64,000 bases of DNA from Corynebacterium stationis (GCF_001941345.1 NZ_CP009251.1:2108001-2172000), one strand, 5' to 3'. Shown: positions 27,556 through 35,670, counted from the stretch's first letter. Notes: generated from the sequence alone by a model not told the origin. Translations and numbers: made by a program.

Positions 27556-28311
27556 ATGAGTCTTTCAGCACATTTATCAGATTCCCCTAAGCCTGTGGTT
27601 CTTATCGGCGGTGGCCCAGGCGCCTGGGATTTAATTACGGTGCGCGGCATGCATGCATTACAAGAAGCTGATGTCATTTTGACGGATCACTTAGGCCCAG
27701 CTCCGGAACTGGACAAGTTGTGCGATGTGGATGCGAAAGAAATTATTGATGTTTCTAAGCTGCCCTATAAAAAATCGGTGTCGCAGGATCGCATCAATGA
27801 ATTATTGATTGAATATGCCCGCGCGGGGAAAAAGGTCGCGCGTTTAAAGGGCGGAGATCCCTTTGTCTTTGGCCGGGGCTTTGAAGAGGTTCAAGCTCTA
27901 GCTGAAGCTGGTATCACCTCAGAAGTCATCCCCGGGGTGACTTCCGCGGTCTCGGTTCCCGCGTGTGCCAACATTCCTGTCACTCAGCGCGGTATCGTGC
28001 ATGCTTTTACTGTAGTGTCAGGCCATTTGGCACCAGGACATGAGAAAAGCTTGGTGGATTGGGAGGCACTTGCAAAATCTGGCGCTACACTGTCGGTCAT
28101 CATGGGCGTGCGCAATGCCACCGCTATTGCCGAGGCCTTGCTCTCCGGTGGTCTTGCTTCTTCGACCCCCGTGGCAATTATTGAAAATGGCACCATGGAT
28201 GAAGAACGCGTGGTCAAAACCACCTTGGGCCACATGGGCGAAAAGACTGCCGAGGCACAAATTGTGCCTCCAGCAGTCTTTGTCATAGGTGAAGTCGCAG
28301 GATTGCGTTAG
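27556..28311 (+). CDS. cobA: Uroporphyrinogen-III C-methyltransferase (SUMT)
   Basis: The 251-residue enzyme uses SAM to make precorrin-2 from uroporphyrinogen III, the first step to siroheme. It shows the SAM-binding start VVLIGGGPGAWDLITVRG, the ADVILTDHL segment, RLKGGDPFVFGRGFEE and the conserved VIPGVTSA motif. It is a single-domain enzyme without the CysG-type dehydrogenase/chelatase half; CysY nearby should supply the chelatase, and the dehydrogenase must be encoded elsewhere. Convergent with cysZ across 25 bases. It serves the sulfite reductase made by cysI. Confidence 0.93.
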   Translation: MSLSAHLSDSPKPVVLIGGGPGAWDLITVRGMHALQEADVILTDHLGPAPELDKLCDVDAKEIIDVSKLPYKKSVSQDRINELLIEYARAGKKVARLKGGDPFVFGRGFEEVQALAEAGITSEVIPGVTSAVSVPACANIPVTQRGIVHAFTVVSGHLAPGHEKSLVDWEALAKSGATLSVIMGVRNATAIAEALLSGGLASSTPVAIIENGTMDEERVVKTTLGHMGEKTAEAQIVPPAVFVIGEVAGLR

Positions 28312-28336
28312 ATAGCTTGGGCTAGCCGCTTAGTGC

Positions 28337-29293
28337 TTAGCCAGTCTTGGCTTCTTCATGGGCGCGGATGGTTGTTTCTTGAACAGCCTCCGCGCTTTGT
28401 GCTTCTGCGGCTTTCTCAGCAGCACGCTGGGCACGAGATTTCAGGTGGCCACGAATCGTTGCGCCAATACCCACGGCAATAATGGCGCCGTGAATAACGA
28501 CTACCCAGAAGGTCGACGGTGCAAAACCCAGGCCTTCATAAACATTAGATACATTCAATGCGGCGATGGCGGTTCCCACAAATCCACCCAGCACGATGGG
28601 GTTAAGCCGTGAAATCAGCCACGCTGCAATCGGTGCTGCAATAGAGCCGCCAATTAACATCGCAACAATCGCGCCCAGGTGAGCGACGATGTCCTCCCAC
28701 AGACCAAAGGCAAAGCCAATGGTAGCGCCTAAGGTAACCAAGAACTCAGCGGCGGAGACGGTACCGACAATGCGGCTGGGTTTTTCTTTGCCTGCGGCCA
28801 ACAAGGTCGAAGTCGTGACCGGTCCCCAGCCGCCGCCACCGGTGGCATCAACCATGCCTCCGACCGAACCCAACACAACAAGGAAGGGTTTTGCGTGCGG
28901 TTTATTAGAAAAGGTGCGTTTGATATGCCCGCGGCTAAAGCGCCAAATCAGATTAATGGCAATCAATAACAAGATGCCCGAGGTAATCGGCTGCGCCGCT
29001 TCCATGGACAGATTCGATAACAGTGTTGCACCAACAAAGGCAGCAATGCCGCCGGGAATCGCAAGAGAGAAGACAATCTTCCAGTCCACATTGCCAAAGC
29101 GCCAGTGACTAAAACCAGACACTAAGGTGGTGCCTAATTCCGCCGCGTGGACTACCGCCGAGGCTTGAGCTGGGCCCAGGCCTGCGAGGAAGATTAATAA
29201 CGTGGTGGAGGTGACGCCGAAGCCCATGCCAATTCCGCCATCAACTAATTGCGCAGCAAAGCCAGCTATGGCAATAAAAATGAGCGTTGGCAT
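28337..29293 (-). CDS. cysZ: TauE/SafE family anion permease, CysZ-like
   Basis: The 318-residue membrane protein has eight or so hydrophobic segments in two halves, with the paired TauE/SafE signatures QLVDGGIGMGFGVTSTTLL and GGMVDATGGGGWGPVTTSTLL. A cytoplasmic Ala/Glu tail follows. It is the last gene of cysI-cysX-cysY-cysZ, the order of the C. glutamicum sulfate reduction cluster, where this gene (cysZ) is a putative sulfate or sulfur anion transporter. Because no sulfate-activating genes are present here, sulfite or a sulfonate product is an equally good cargo. Starts nine bases after cysY. Confidence 0.85.
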   Translation of the reverse strand: MPTLIFIAIAGFAAQLVDGGIGMGFGVTSTTLLIFLAGLGPAQASAVVHAAELGTTLVSGFSHWRFGNVDWKIVFSLAIPGGIAAFVGATLLSNLSMEAAQPITSGILLLIAINLIWRFSRGHIKRTFSNKPHAKPFLVVLGSVGGMVDATGGGGWGPVTTSTLLAAGKEKPSRIVGTVSAAEFLVTLGATIGFAFGLWEDIVAHLGAIVAMLIGGSIAAPIAAWLISRLNPIVLGGFVGTAIAALNVSNVYEGLGFAPSTFWVVVIHGAIIAVGIGATIRGHLKSRAQRAAEKAAEAQSAEAVQETTIRAHEEAKTG

Positions 29294-29302
29294 GTGTTCA
29301 TC

Positions 29303-30073
29303 CTAAGTAGTTTGGGGCACTTGCGCTGGGGAAGCGACTTCAGTGCGTTTTGCGTGGGAGAGGCGGTGTGCAAGGATTTCGGCGAGCTGCGACCCCAGTG
29401 GTGCAGAGCTTGTAATCTGCGAGCCGGTGATGTGCATGATCTCTGCCATCGCGGTGTTCGCGGAATCTAGCAGCAGCCCTTGGGTCACAAAGAGCGGCAG
29501 CAGGTGAATGCGTGAATGTGCGGTTGCTTGCAGCCGCAGTCCCTTATTTCCCCACAGAAAACCTGCTCTTCCAACACCTGGGGTGACAAAGAGCGTGCTG
29601 GTTTGAAAACCTGTGGCATCGGCAAGGCGCACGCCCAAGCGCACGACTGCTTCATTGGCTGCAACATTTGAAGAGCCCACCGCGTATAAAATCACGTGCG
29701 GGTTATCCCCGGCTGCAACATCCTGGAAAAGCCGGGTGCGTAGCTGTTCCAAGACCTCAGTACCAGTGCCAAGACCTGCGGTGGGGTGTAGTTCCACACC
29801 ACTTATCCGCTGGGCTTCCGCTACCACATTGGGCACGTCATAGCGCATGTGAAAGCCGTTGGTAAAAAGCAAAGGCATCAACGTCGCACGCTCAAAGCCG
29901 CGTTCTTTCAGGCTCACGGCGGCATCGACAAGCGAAGGCGTATCAAATTCCAAGTGCGCCGCTTGCCCGAAAGCTCCCGTCACAGAGGAGGTACGGGCAA
30001 CTAGCTTGTCGATGCCCACCGCCGCCTGCGGGTGCCTAGAGCCATGCGAGAGCGCGATGAAGGCTTGACTCAT
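29303..30073 (-). CDS. cysY: Sirohydrochlorin ferrochelatase-like protein, CysY
   Basis: The 256-residue protein is a two-domain CbiX/SirB-type chelatase. It begins with ALSHGSRHPQAAVGI, with the catalytic His in the SHGS motif, and has the second conserved His in FTNGFHMRYDVP. It inserts Fe2+ into sirohydrochlorin to give siroheme, completing the path begun by CobA. The start overlaps the cysX stop by four bases (ATGA), which indicates translational coupling. In C. glutamicum cysY lies in the same cluster. A cobalt chelatase is possible by sequence, but the sulfite reductase context favours iron. Confidence 0.87.
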   Translation of the reverse strand: MSQAFIALSHGSRHPQAAVGIDKLVARTSSVTGAFGQAAHLEFDTPSLVDAAVSLKERGFERATLMPLLFTNGFHMRYDVPNVVAEAQRISGVELHPTAGLGTGTEVLEQLRTRLFQDVAAGDNPHVILYAVGSSNVAANEAVVRLGVRLADATGFQTSTLFVTPGVGRAGFLWGNKGLRLQATAHSRIHLLPLFVTQGLLLDSANTAMAEIMHITGSQITSSAPLGSQLAEILAHRLSHAKRTEVASPAQVPQTT

Positions 30074-30309
30074 AGTTCATGGCCTTTCCTTTTCAAGGAA
30101 TTCGCAAGTGCCTCATGCGAAGACCGCGCTGGCTCCGGCTTTACCGGTGGGTCATCTTGACCGTGGAATTGCACGGAAAATACCCTCAGGCAGTCTTGGC
30201 ACGACCATGCGAACTCGGTTTCTTCATCGGGAAAAAGCAGCTCGCTGGCGCAATATGGGCAGTGCAACGGGTGGTTGCGGTTCGGGTTGGGTTTGCGGCG
30301 AAACCTCAT
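30070..30309 (-). CDS. cysX: CysX-like small zinc-ribbon/ferredoxin-like protein
   Basis: This 79-residue basic protein has exactly four cysteines, C17-x2-C20 and C37-x2-C40. The 16-residue spacing is that of a zinc ribbon or rubredoxin-like knuckle. In C. glutamicum the small gene after cysI, cysX, was described as ferredoxin-like and needed for sulfite reduction. It overlaps cysI and cysY by four bases at each end, so the proteins are made together. It may carry electrons to CysI or help assemble it; the cysteine pattern does not match a [4Fe-4S] ferredoxin. Confidence 0.83.
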   Translation of the reverse strand: MRFRRKPNPNRNHPLHCPYCASELLFPDEETEFAWSCQDCLRVFSVQFHGQDDPPVKPEPARSSHEALANSLKRKGHEL

Positions 30310-31985
30310 GACAAATCCTCATCCTCAGCGCGCAGTACCCAATCACGGAACTGCTCGCCTGGGTTTCGCTGTTCCTTGAAGTTGGTGACAACGCGCACGA
30401 CGTAGTCCGTAACCTCAGACGCCTTAACCTTGTGTCCACGCAGTTTGCGGCCGAAGTCTGGGTTCAGACCCATTGCTCCGCCCAAGTGAACCTGGAAGCC
30501 TTCGATACGGTCGCCGTTTTCATCGGTAAGCGTCTGGCCCTTGAAACCAATGTCAGCAACCTGTGTGCGGGCGCACGAGTTCGGGCAGCCGTTCAAGGTA
30601 ATCGAGATTGGCACGTCGAGATCGCCAATGATCTCTTCCAGCTCATCGACCAATTCGATTGCACGAGACTTGGTAGTGGTGTGCGCAAGCTTGCAAAATT
30701 CCAAGCCGGTGCAGCTCATGACGCCGCGGCGGAACTCCGATGGCTTCGGGTACAGGCCGGTTTCGGACAGCTTCTTCGACAAAGGCTCAATGACATCTTC
30801 ATCCACGTCCAAGAAGAGCAATTCCTTCATCGGAGTGGTGCGGATGCGCTCGATGCCGAAGGATTCTGCAACCTCGGCGATAGCTACAAGTTGCTCACCA
30901 GTGGTGTGTCCCACGGTCGGCTTAACGCCGACGTAGAACTTGCCATCCTGCTGCTTGTGCACACCGACGTGGTCACGGTTGCCCATGTGCGGAACGGTTG
31001 GGATGCCATCTTGCAATGGGGACTCGAGGTATTCATCTTCGAGCACCTGCCGGAACTTCTCTACGCCCCACTGAGCTACCAAGAACTTCAGGCGTGCGCG
31101 GTTGCGCAGACGGCGGAAGCCGTAGTCACGGAAGATAGAGACTACACCGTGCCATACCTCCGGAACGCGCTCAAGCGGTACGAAAGCACCAATGGATTGC
31201 GCAAGCATAGGGTTGGTAGACAGACCACCGCCGACAAAGCAGTCAAAGCCAGGGCCATATTCTGGGTGGTTGGTACCTACGAAAGAAACATCCTGGATCT
31301 CGTGGGTAACATCCTGGCGGGCATTGCCTGAAATGGCGGTCTTGAATTTACGAGGCAGGTTCTGCACATCTTCGCGGTGCAGGTACTCGTTAACAATGGT
31401 CTCAATAGCTGGTGTGGCATCAATAATTTCATCTTGAGCAACACCTGCGACTGGCGAACCTAAGATAACGCGGGGTACGTCGCCGCAGCCCATCATGGTG
31501 GAAAGGCCCACTGCTTCTAGCCGCTCCCAGATTTCTGGCATATCTTCAATGCGAATCCAGTGCAGCTGGATGTTTTGACGGTCGGTAAAGTCCGCGGTGG
31601 AGCGCGCAAACTCCTGCGAAATCTCGCCGACTACACGCAGCTGCTGCGGCGTTGCGCGGCCACCATCAAAACGGATACGCAGCATGAAAAATTCATCTTG
31701 CAGTTCCGAGTTTGGAACTTGTCCAGTAAGCTCACCACCAAGGTTTTGCTTACGCTGGGTATAAATGCCGAGCCACTTAAAACGCGGAGCTAAGTCCTCT
31801 GGTGGAATGGAGGCAAAACCTTGCTTGGAGTAAATATCAATAACGCGCTGCTTCGCGGAAAAGCCAGGATCTTCCTGCTTAATGCGCTCGTCGTCATTGA
31901 GCGGCTCCATTCCGTCAATCTTCCACTGCCCCTCCGGCTTGGGAGTGCGCTTCGGGCGGGGCTTCTTGTCAGTCGCAATGGTCAT
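30306..31985 (-). CDS. cysI: Sulfite reductase (ferredoxin type)
   Basis: The 559-residue enzyme reduces sulfite to sulfide with six electrons, using siroheme coupled to a [4Fe-4S] cluster. Cluster cysteines are in MSCTGLEFCK and LNGCPNSCAR (C-x5-C, C-x3-C). The siroheme-binding Arg/Lys side is seen in TDRQNIQLHW and RRLRNRARLKF. It is close to ferredoxin-dependent NirA/CysI of Actinobacteria; a tyrosine in LGIYTQRKQ and Cys in MMGCGDVP match the crosslinked pair of M. tuberculosis NirA, and nitrite reduction is a possible side role. First gene of cysIXYZ. The ATG has AGGA five bases upstream. Confidence 0.93.
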   Translation of the reverse strand: MTIATDKKPRPKRTPKPEGQWKIDGMEPLNDDERIKQEDPGFSAKQRVIDIYSKQGFASIPPEDLAPRFKWLGIYTQRKQNLGGELTGQVPNSELQDEFFMLRIRFDGGRATPQQLRVVGEISQEFARSTADFTDRQNIQLHWIRIEDMPEIWERLEAVGLSTMMGCGDVPRVILGSPVAGVAQDEIIDATPAIETIVNEYLHREDVQNLPRKFKTAISGNARQDVTHEIQDVSFVGTNHPEYGPGFDCFVGGGLSTNPMLAQSIGAFVPLERVPEVWHGVVSIFRDYGFRRLRNRARLKFLVAQWGVEKFRQVLEDEYLESPLQDGIPTVPHMGNRDHVGVHKQQDGKFYVGVKPTVGHTTGEQLVAIAEVAESFGIERIRTTPMKELLFLDVDEDVIEPLSKKLSETGLYPKPSEFRRGVMSCTGLEFCKLAHTTTKSRAIELVDELEEIIGDLDVPISITLNGCPNSCARTQVADIGFKGQTLTDENGDRIEGFQVHLGGAMGLNPDFGRKLRGHKVKASEVTDYVVRVVTNFKEQRNPGEQFRDWVLRAEDEDLS

Positions 31986-32152
31986 GTGATTCCTAACGTG
32001 GGGAAGTTAAATCGTTTAGAACCAACCTATCCACACCACTTAGTTCACACAATACATACCGCTTGGTCTATATTTTAATTCACAGAAGTACGCCCTCCAA
32101 GCTGCACGGATGCGCAAGTGGCCGACAGAATATAAAGATGCCCTAAAAAGGC

Positions 32153-32187
32153 AATTGCCCGCCAGAAACCTGTCCTGGCGGGCAATT
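32153..32187 (-). terminator. Terminator of pmmA
   Basis: Perfect 13-bp stem (32153-32165 with 32175-32187), 9-base loop, followed on the minus strand by GCCTTTTTAG. It separates pmmA from the cysI promoter region. Confidence 0.88.
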
Positions 32188-32208
32188 TAAAAGAGACTTT
32201 TGCTGTTT

Positions 32209-33576
32209 TTAAGCGCGAATAATGCCTAATACTCGGTCAACAATCTGTGTGACCTCGTCTTCGGTCTTAGCCTCGACGTTGAGGCGCAGCAATGGCTCAG
32301 TATTGGATGCGCGAACATTGAACCACGCATCCGTGCCTTTCAGCTGCACGGTAACGCCATCGAGGTGGTCTACTGACTCAATGTCGTCGGCTAGCTGCTC
32401 CAAGATCGCCTCTTGGCTAGCTTGCTGGTCCGCGACGGTGGAGTTGATTTCCCCCGAAGCGTGGTAACGGGAGTACTGCGCCATGAGCTCAGACAAAGGC
32501 TTGTCTGTCTGCCCCAGGGCAGCCAGCACGTGTAGGGCTGCGAGCATGCCAGAATCAGCGTTCCAGAACTCTTGGAAGTAGTAGTGCGCCGAGTGCTCGC
32601 CACCAAAGACGGCCGCGTGTTCTGCCATCTGCGCCTTAATAAAGGAGTGTCCCACGCGCGTGCGTACAGGCTTACCGCCGTGCTCGGTGACAATCTCCGG
32701 CACCGTCTTGGAGGTAATGAGGTTATGGATGATGGTCTCGCTAGGGAATTTCTCTAGGTAGCGCTCTGCAATCAGGGCACAAATCGCCGAAGGTGAGACA
32801 GGCGCACCCTTTTCATCAACCACAAAACAGCGGTCGGCATCGCCGTCGAAAGCAAGGCCGATATCCGCGCCTTGTTCCACGACGAATTTCTGCAAGTCCA
32901 CGAGGTTCTTAGGATCCAACGGATTGGCCTCGTGATTCGGGAAGGTGCCGTCAAGTTCAAAATACAACGGACGAACATCGAAAGGCAGCGATTCAAAGAC
33001 CGCTGGAACAGTATGTCCACCCATTCCGTTGGCCGCATCCACAGCTACAACGAGCGGGCGTGATTCCTTCAGCCCAACTAGGCCATTAAGAAAGTCTGCG
33101 TAGTCGCTGAGAATATCGCGATGGGTTACGGTGCCTGGGGTGACATCGTCGGGCGCAATGCCTTCGACCATCTTGTCCTTGATGGTGGCAAGTCCCGTGG
33201 CTTCACCAACTGGAGTAGCACCCTTGCGGCATAGCTTGATGCCGTTGTACTGCGCTGGGTTGTGCGATGCGGTAAACATCGCACCGGCGCAGTTGAGCGT
33301 GCCGGCGGCAAAATAGAGCTGGTCTGTGGCACACAGCCCCAACTGGATGACATCTAAACCTCGTGAGGTCACGCCTTCGGCGAAGGCATCGGCAAGCTGC
33401 GGTGAGGATGGCCGCATGTCGTGGCCAATGGCCACCGTCGTCTCGTTTTCTTCGCGCAACAAAGACGCAAACGCTGCCCCCACATCGCGGACAAAGGCTT
33501 CATCTATATCTTCGCCGACAACGCCTCGCACGTCGTAGGCTTTAATCACTGCATCTAGTGCTTCACGGTTACGCAT
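32209..33576 (-). CDS. pmmA: Phosphomannomutase/phosphoglucomutase
   Basis: The 455-residue enzyme interconverts mannose-6-phosphate and mannose-1-phosphate, between ManA and ManC. Its catalytic phosphoserine loop is TASHNPAQYNGIK, the Mg2+ loop is FDGDADRCF, the sugar-binding loop is GGEHSAHYYF and the phosphate-binding region is RASNTEPLLRLN. I chose ATG 33576 over TTG 33585 since TAAACT lies eight bases before the ATG. In relatives manA, tobH and pmmA form one block; here the sulfur genes lie between tobH and pmmA. Confidence 0.95.
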   Translation of the reverse strand: MRNREALDAVIKAYDVRGVVGEDIDEAFVRDVGAAFASLLREENETTVAIGHDMRPSSPQLADAFAEGVTSRGLDVIQLGLCATDQLYFAAGTLNCAGAMFTASHNPAQYNGIKLCRKGATPVGEATGLATIKDKMVEGIAPDDVTPGTVTHRDILSDYADFLNGLVGLKESRPLVVAVDAANGMGGHTVPAVFESLPFDVRPLYFELDGTFPNHEANPLDPKNLVDLQKFVVEQGADIGLAFDGDADRCFVVDEKGAPVSPSAICALIAERYLEKFPSETIIHNLITSKTVPEIVTEHGGKPVRTRVGHSFIKAQMAEHAAVFGGEHSAHYYFQEFWNADSGMLAALHVLAALGQTDKPLSELMAQYSRYHASGEINSTVADQQASQEAILEQLADDIESVDHLDGVTVQLKGTDAWFNVRASNTEPLLRLNVEAKTEDEVTQIVDRVLGIIRA

Positions 33577-33584
33577 AACCCGCA

Positions 33585-33590
33585 AGTTTA
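33585..33590 (-). promoter_or_regulatory. -10 hexamer TAAACT of pmmA
   Basis: TAAACT on the minus strand, eight nt before ATG 33576, without a Shine-Dalgarno. Confidence 0.5.
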
Positions 33591-33670
33591 GCGGTGCCGG
33601 GCTTGCTACCGGCTACTTGCGGCCCGATGTAGGCAACCTTGTTGCCTACATCATAGCCCTGCCAGGGGTT

Positions 33671-34123
33671 TTAAACCTCAGGCGTGACATCCGGCACGAC
33701 GGACAAATGCGCACGGCGTCGCTGATGGGCGTCGGCAACCCGTCGGGTGCGAAAGACCGGATGGTTAGACCGTTGCGGGTCTGCACCATCAAAGTTGGCT
33801 TTATAGTCGATCGGGTCTTGCCCACCACCAGCGGTGGAATCATCGATCAGACCGGTGGTCACACGACCTGCTTCGCGAACGGCCTCAGCCAAAGCCAGCA
33901 AGTCTTCATCATCTTCAAGCTCGATGTGGTCCACACGCACCAGCTCCCAGCCTTGGGGAGCGGTGATTTTATCTGCGTGGTGCGAGCACAGATCCCACGA
34001 GTGGGGATCTTCCTCTTCTACGAGCGGGCCTACAACTGCAGTTTGTTCACTGTAGGCATAGGTCAACGTCGCTACGGCCGGACGGCCGCAGCCAGGGCGG
34101 GAACAACGACGAAACTCATTCAC
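33671..34123 (-). CDS. DUF3499 family protein
   Basis: The 150-residue protein begins with FRRCSRPGCGRPAVATL, the four-residue spaced cysteines (C6, C11 with the C/H pair in WDLCSHHAD) that suggest a small zinc site. This is the DUF3499 family, conserved upstream of pmmA in Mycobacteriales (Rv3258c position). The C-terminal third is polar and probably disordered. GTG 34123 is supported by TAGACT eight bases upstream, starting the protein just before the conserved domain. Function unknown; a role in envelope mannose metabolism is only a guess from position. Confidence 0.83.
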   Translation of the reverse strand: MNEFRRCSRPGCGRPAVATLTYAYSEQTAVVGPLVEEEDPHSWDLCSHHADKITAPQGWELVRVDHIELEDDEDLLALAEAVREAGRVTTGLIDDSTAGGGQDPIDYKANFDGADPQRSNHPVFRTRRVADAHQRRRAHLSVVPDVTPEV

Positions 34124-34131
34124 GAGATTCA

Positions 34132-34137
34132 AGTCTA
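34132..34137 (-). promoter_or_regulatory. -10 hexamer TAGACT of DUF3499 gene
   Basis: TAGACT on the minus strand, eight nt before GTG 34123; decides the start and predicts a leaderless mRNA. Confidence 0.5.
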
Positions 34138-34297
34138 AACCCAAACTTGAGATTTAGATAGTCCTAACTTCAATCACGCTCACACCAGCATGTTCACACG
34201 GTCCCACTTTCGCCACCACACCCGGACCCGACGAATCCGTCGCTGCACATACGACTCAAACGTTCTACAGGCGCCTCACCGTCGTGGCGCACCCGTC

Positions 34298-34334
34298 GCA
34301 CTGGCGTGGCGCAGACACTGCACTGGCGTGGCGC
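34298..34334. repeat. 15-bp direct repeat, period 22
   Basis: GCACTGGCGTGGCGC occurs at 34298-34312 and 34320-34334, 26 bases before the -10 hexamer of the Rv3259-like gene. A third partial copy (GTCGTGGCGC) is at 34281-34290. The two-turn period (22 bp) suits binding sites on one DNA face. Confidence 0.5.
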
Positions 34335-34359
34335 GCCTGGAAATGGACGGGATCCGCCT

Positions 34360-34365
34360 TAGTAT
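34360..34365 (+). promoter_or_regulatory. -10 hexamer TAGTAT of Rv3259-like gene
   Basis: TAGTAT lies seven nt before ATG 34373, with no ribosome binding site, and decides the start. Confidence 0.55.
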
Positions 34366-34372
34366 TAATGCC

Positions 34373-34843
34373 ATGTCTCCTGCGCGCAACCACCTTCGTC
34401 CCGCCCGCGACCGCCATGGCCGCGGACTGCGAGGCCCGCTTTTGCCGCAGCAAACCCCGCGCTTTCGCACGCGCGGCCAGCGCTTCGACATGGAAGTTTT
34501 AGAAGCCTACTCCCCCATCCACAATGCCTACCTCGATGAGCTTCTGGGTCTAGACATTGCGGTAGACACCGTACCGCGCATGCGACTGCGCGCTGACATA
34601 TCCATCCTGCCCGACGATATCGTCGCCGATGGCCCCGTCCCCCTTGGTCGCATCGTGCCCGCGGGCGTCGACTCAGCAGGCCGTCCCACCCGCGCCAGGC
34701 TCGTCATCTTCCGCAAGCCCGTGGAGGCACGCTGCGCCAACCGCGCCGAACGAGAAGAGCTTTTAGGCGCAGTGCTCACCGCGCTGGTCGCCAACTACCT
34801 CAACATCGATCCAGAGGTCATTGACCCCCGGTTTAACTGGTAG
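34373..34843 (+). CDS. Rv3259-like protein, degenerate zincin-like domain
   Basis: The 156-residue protein has a basic N-terminus and a domain like the small metallopeptidase family (zincin-like, DUF1025-type) with VPRMR, DDIVADGPVPLGRI and IFRKPVEARCANRAE landmarks. Where active relatives have the HExxH helix, this protein reads LTALVANYLNIDP and lacks both histidines and the glutamate, so peptidase activity is not expected. ATG 34373 is chosen for the -10 spacing; longer frames would include repeats and low-quality residues. It is divergent from the DUF3499 gene, as in mycobacteria. Function unknown. Confidence 0.75.
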   Translation: MSPARNHLRPARDRHGRGLRGPLLPQQTPRFRTRGQRFDMEVLEAYSPIHNAYLDELLGLDIAVDTVPRMRLRADISILPDDIVADGPVPLGRIVPAGVDSAGRPTRARLVIFRKPVEARCANRAEREELLGAVLTALVANYLNIDPEVIDPRFNW

Positions 34844-34845
34844 CA

Positions 34846-34886
34846 AAACAACAACAACCCCACCACAAGGTGAGGTTATGTTGTTT
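34846..34886 (+). terminator. Imperfect terminator hairpin
   Basis: Arms AACAACAACCCCACC and GGTGAGGTTATGTTGTT pair over about 15 positions with two mismatches or bulges and the loop ACAA, right after the stop of the Rv3259-like gene. Also faces the end of whcD. Confidence 0.55.
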
Positions 34887-34966
34887 AAAAATATCTTCCC
34901 CGAGTATCGCGCCTATCACCGTCGGCTTTTGCCAGACTTTGATTTACGCATCCCCCTTGAAGATTA

Positions 34967-35266
34967 TTAGCCAATCTGGCGCTTAAGGCGGCGACGCTCA
35001 CGATCCGAGAGCCCACCCCAAATACCAAATCTCTCATCATGCTCGAGTGCATATTCCAAGCACTCATCGCGGACGGCACAAGCCTGGCAAATGCGCTTGG
35101 CTTCGCGGGTCGATCCACCCTTTTCAGGAAAGAACGCCTCCGGGTCAGTTTGCGCACACAAGGCTTGGTCTTGCCACTCCTGCTCGACGGCACCAAAGAG
35201 TTCATCGAGCGTCATCTCTGCAGCAGCACCGCCACGGAGAATGGCGTTATTTTTTGGTTTGTCCAC
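34967..35266 (-). CDS. whcD: WhiB-family iron-sulfur regulator (WhiB2/WhcD type)
   Basis: The 99-residue protein carries the cluster cysteines C37, C60, C63 and C69, the GIWGG turn and a basic C-terminus (SDRERRRLKRQIG). Sequence and place beside manC-wbbL match WhiB2/WhmD of mycobacteria and WhcD of C. glutamicum, which act in septation and cell division. The ATG is preceded by AGGA about 10 bases upstream. A 65-bp nested inverted repeat lies about 190 bases before the start, and a terminator separates it from manC. Confidence 0.95.
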   Translation of the reverse strand: MDKPKNNAILRGGAAAEMTLDELFGAVEQEWQDQALCAQTDPEAFFPEKGGSTREAKRICQACAVRDECLEYALEHDERFGIWGGLSDRERRRLKRQIG

Positions 35267-35456
35267 GCCGATTCCTTCCTCCGTAGTTGGGTTAAATATG
35301 GATTGGTTTTACACCACGCACTGGCAGTGCGGCGTAAATAACACTGTTGTGATTACACACCGAAACACTAAATATCGTCAACCCGATTTGAGGGAATATT
35401 TCACCCAACCAACAAAAACGCACGTCATTAACCACAACAGTCACACTAGTAACAAG

Positions 35457-35521
35457 AGTTCATGTCAAGGGCTACTTTGCGGGGGTACTACATGTAGTGC
35501 TGGCTGCAAAGTATGTGAACT
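35457..35521. promoter_or_regulatory. Nested inverted repeats upstream of whcD
   Basis: Three pairs of arms nest around one centre: AGTTCA/TGAACT (35457-35462, 35516-35521), TTTGC/GCAAA (35476-35480, 35506-35510) and the 12-bp palindrome ACTACATGTAGT (35487-35498). The rest of the 423-bp region up to manC holds no gene that I can see. Confidence 0.55.
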
Positions 35522-35629
35522 ATTTTCAGGAAACTACGGCGTGTCGCGCCACTTTCCCGGTTTTCTGGGATCCAGCTGTGAACAATTGCACTTTGGATCC
35601 TGCCTATCCCCCAGGGAAGGCTCTTGGAA

Positions 35630-35670
35630 AAGGAGGGACACGTGCTAGCAAAATGCACGTGTCCCTCCTT
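35630..35670 (-). terminator. Terminator of wbbL-manC
   Basis: Perfect 16-bp stem (35630-35645 with 35655-35670; core GGAGGGACACGTGC), 9-base loop, then TTTTCC on the minus strand. It lies 20 bases after the manC stop. Confidence 0.9.

Noticed and set aside
30432..31331. Open frame of 299 codons opposite cysI
   Set aside because: Fully antisense to a clear sulfite reductase; no start signal and no recognisable domain. A shadow of biased codon use.
34190..34372. Extended N-terminus of the Rv3259-like protein
   Set aside because: The 61 extra residues include translated direct repeats and the start lacks promoter or ribosome binding signals; ATG 34373 has a spaced -10 box.
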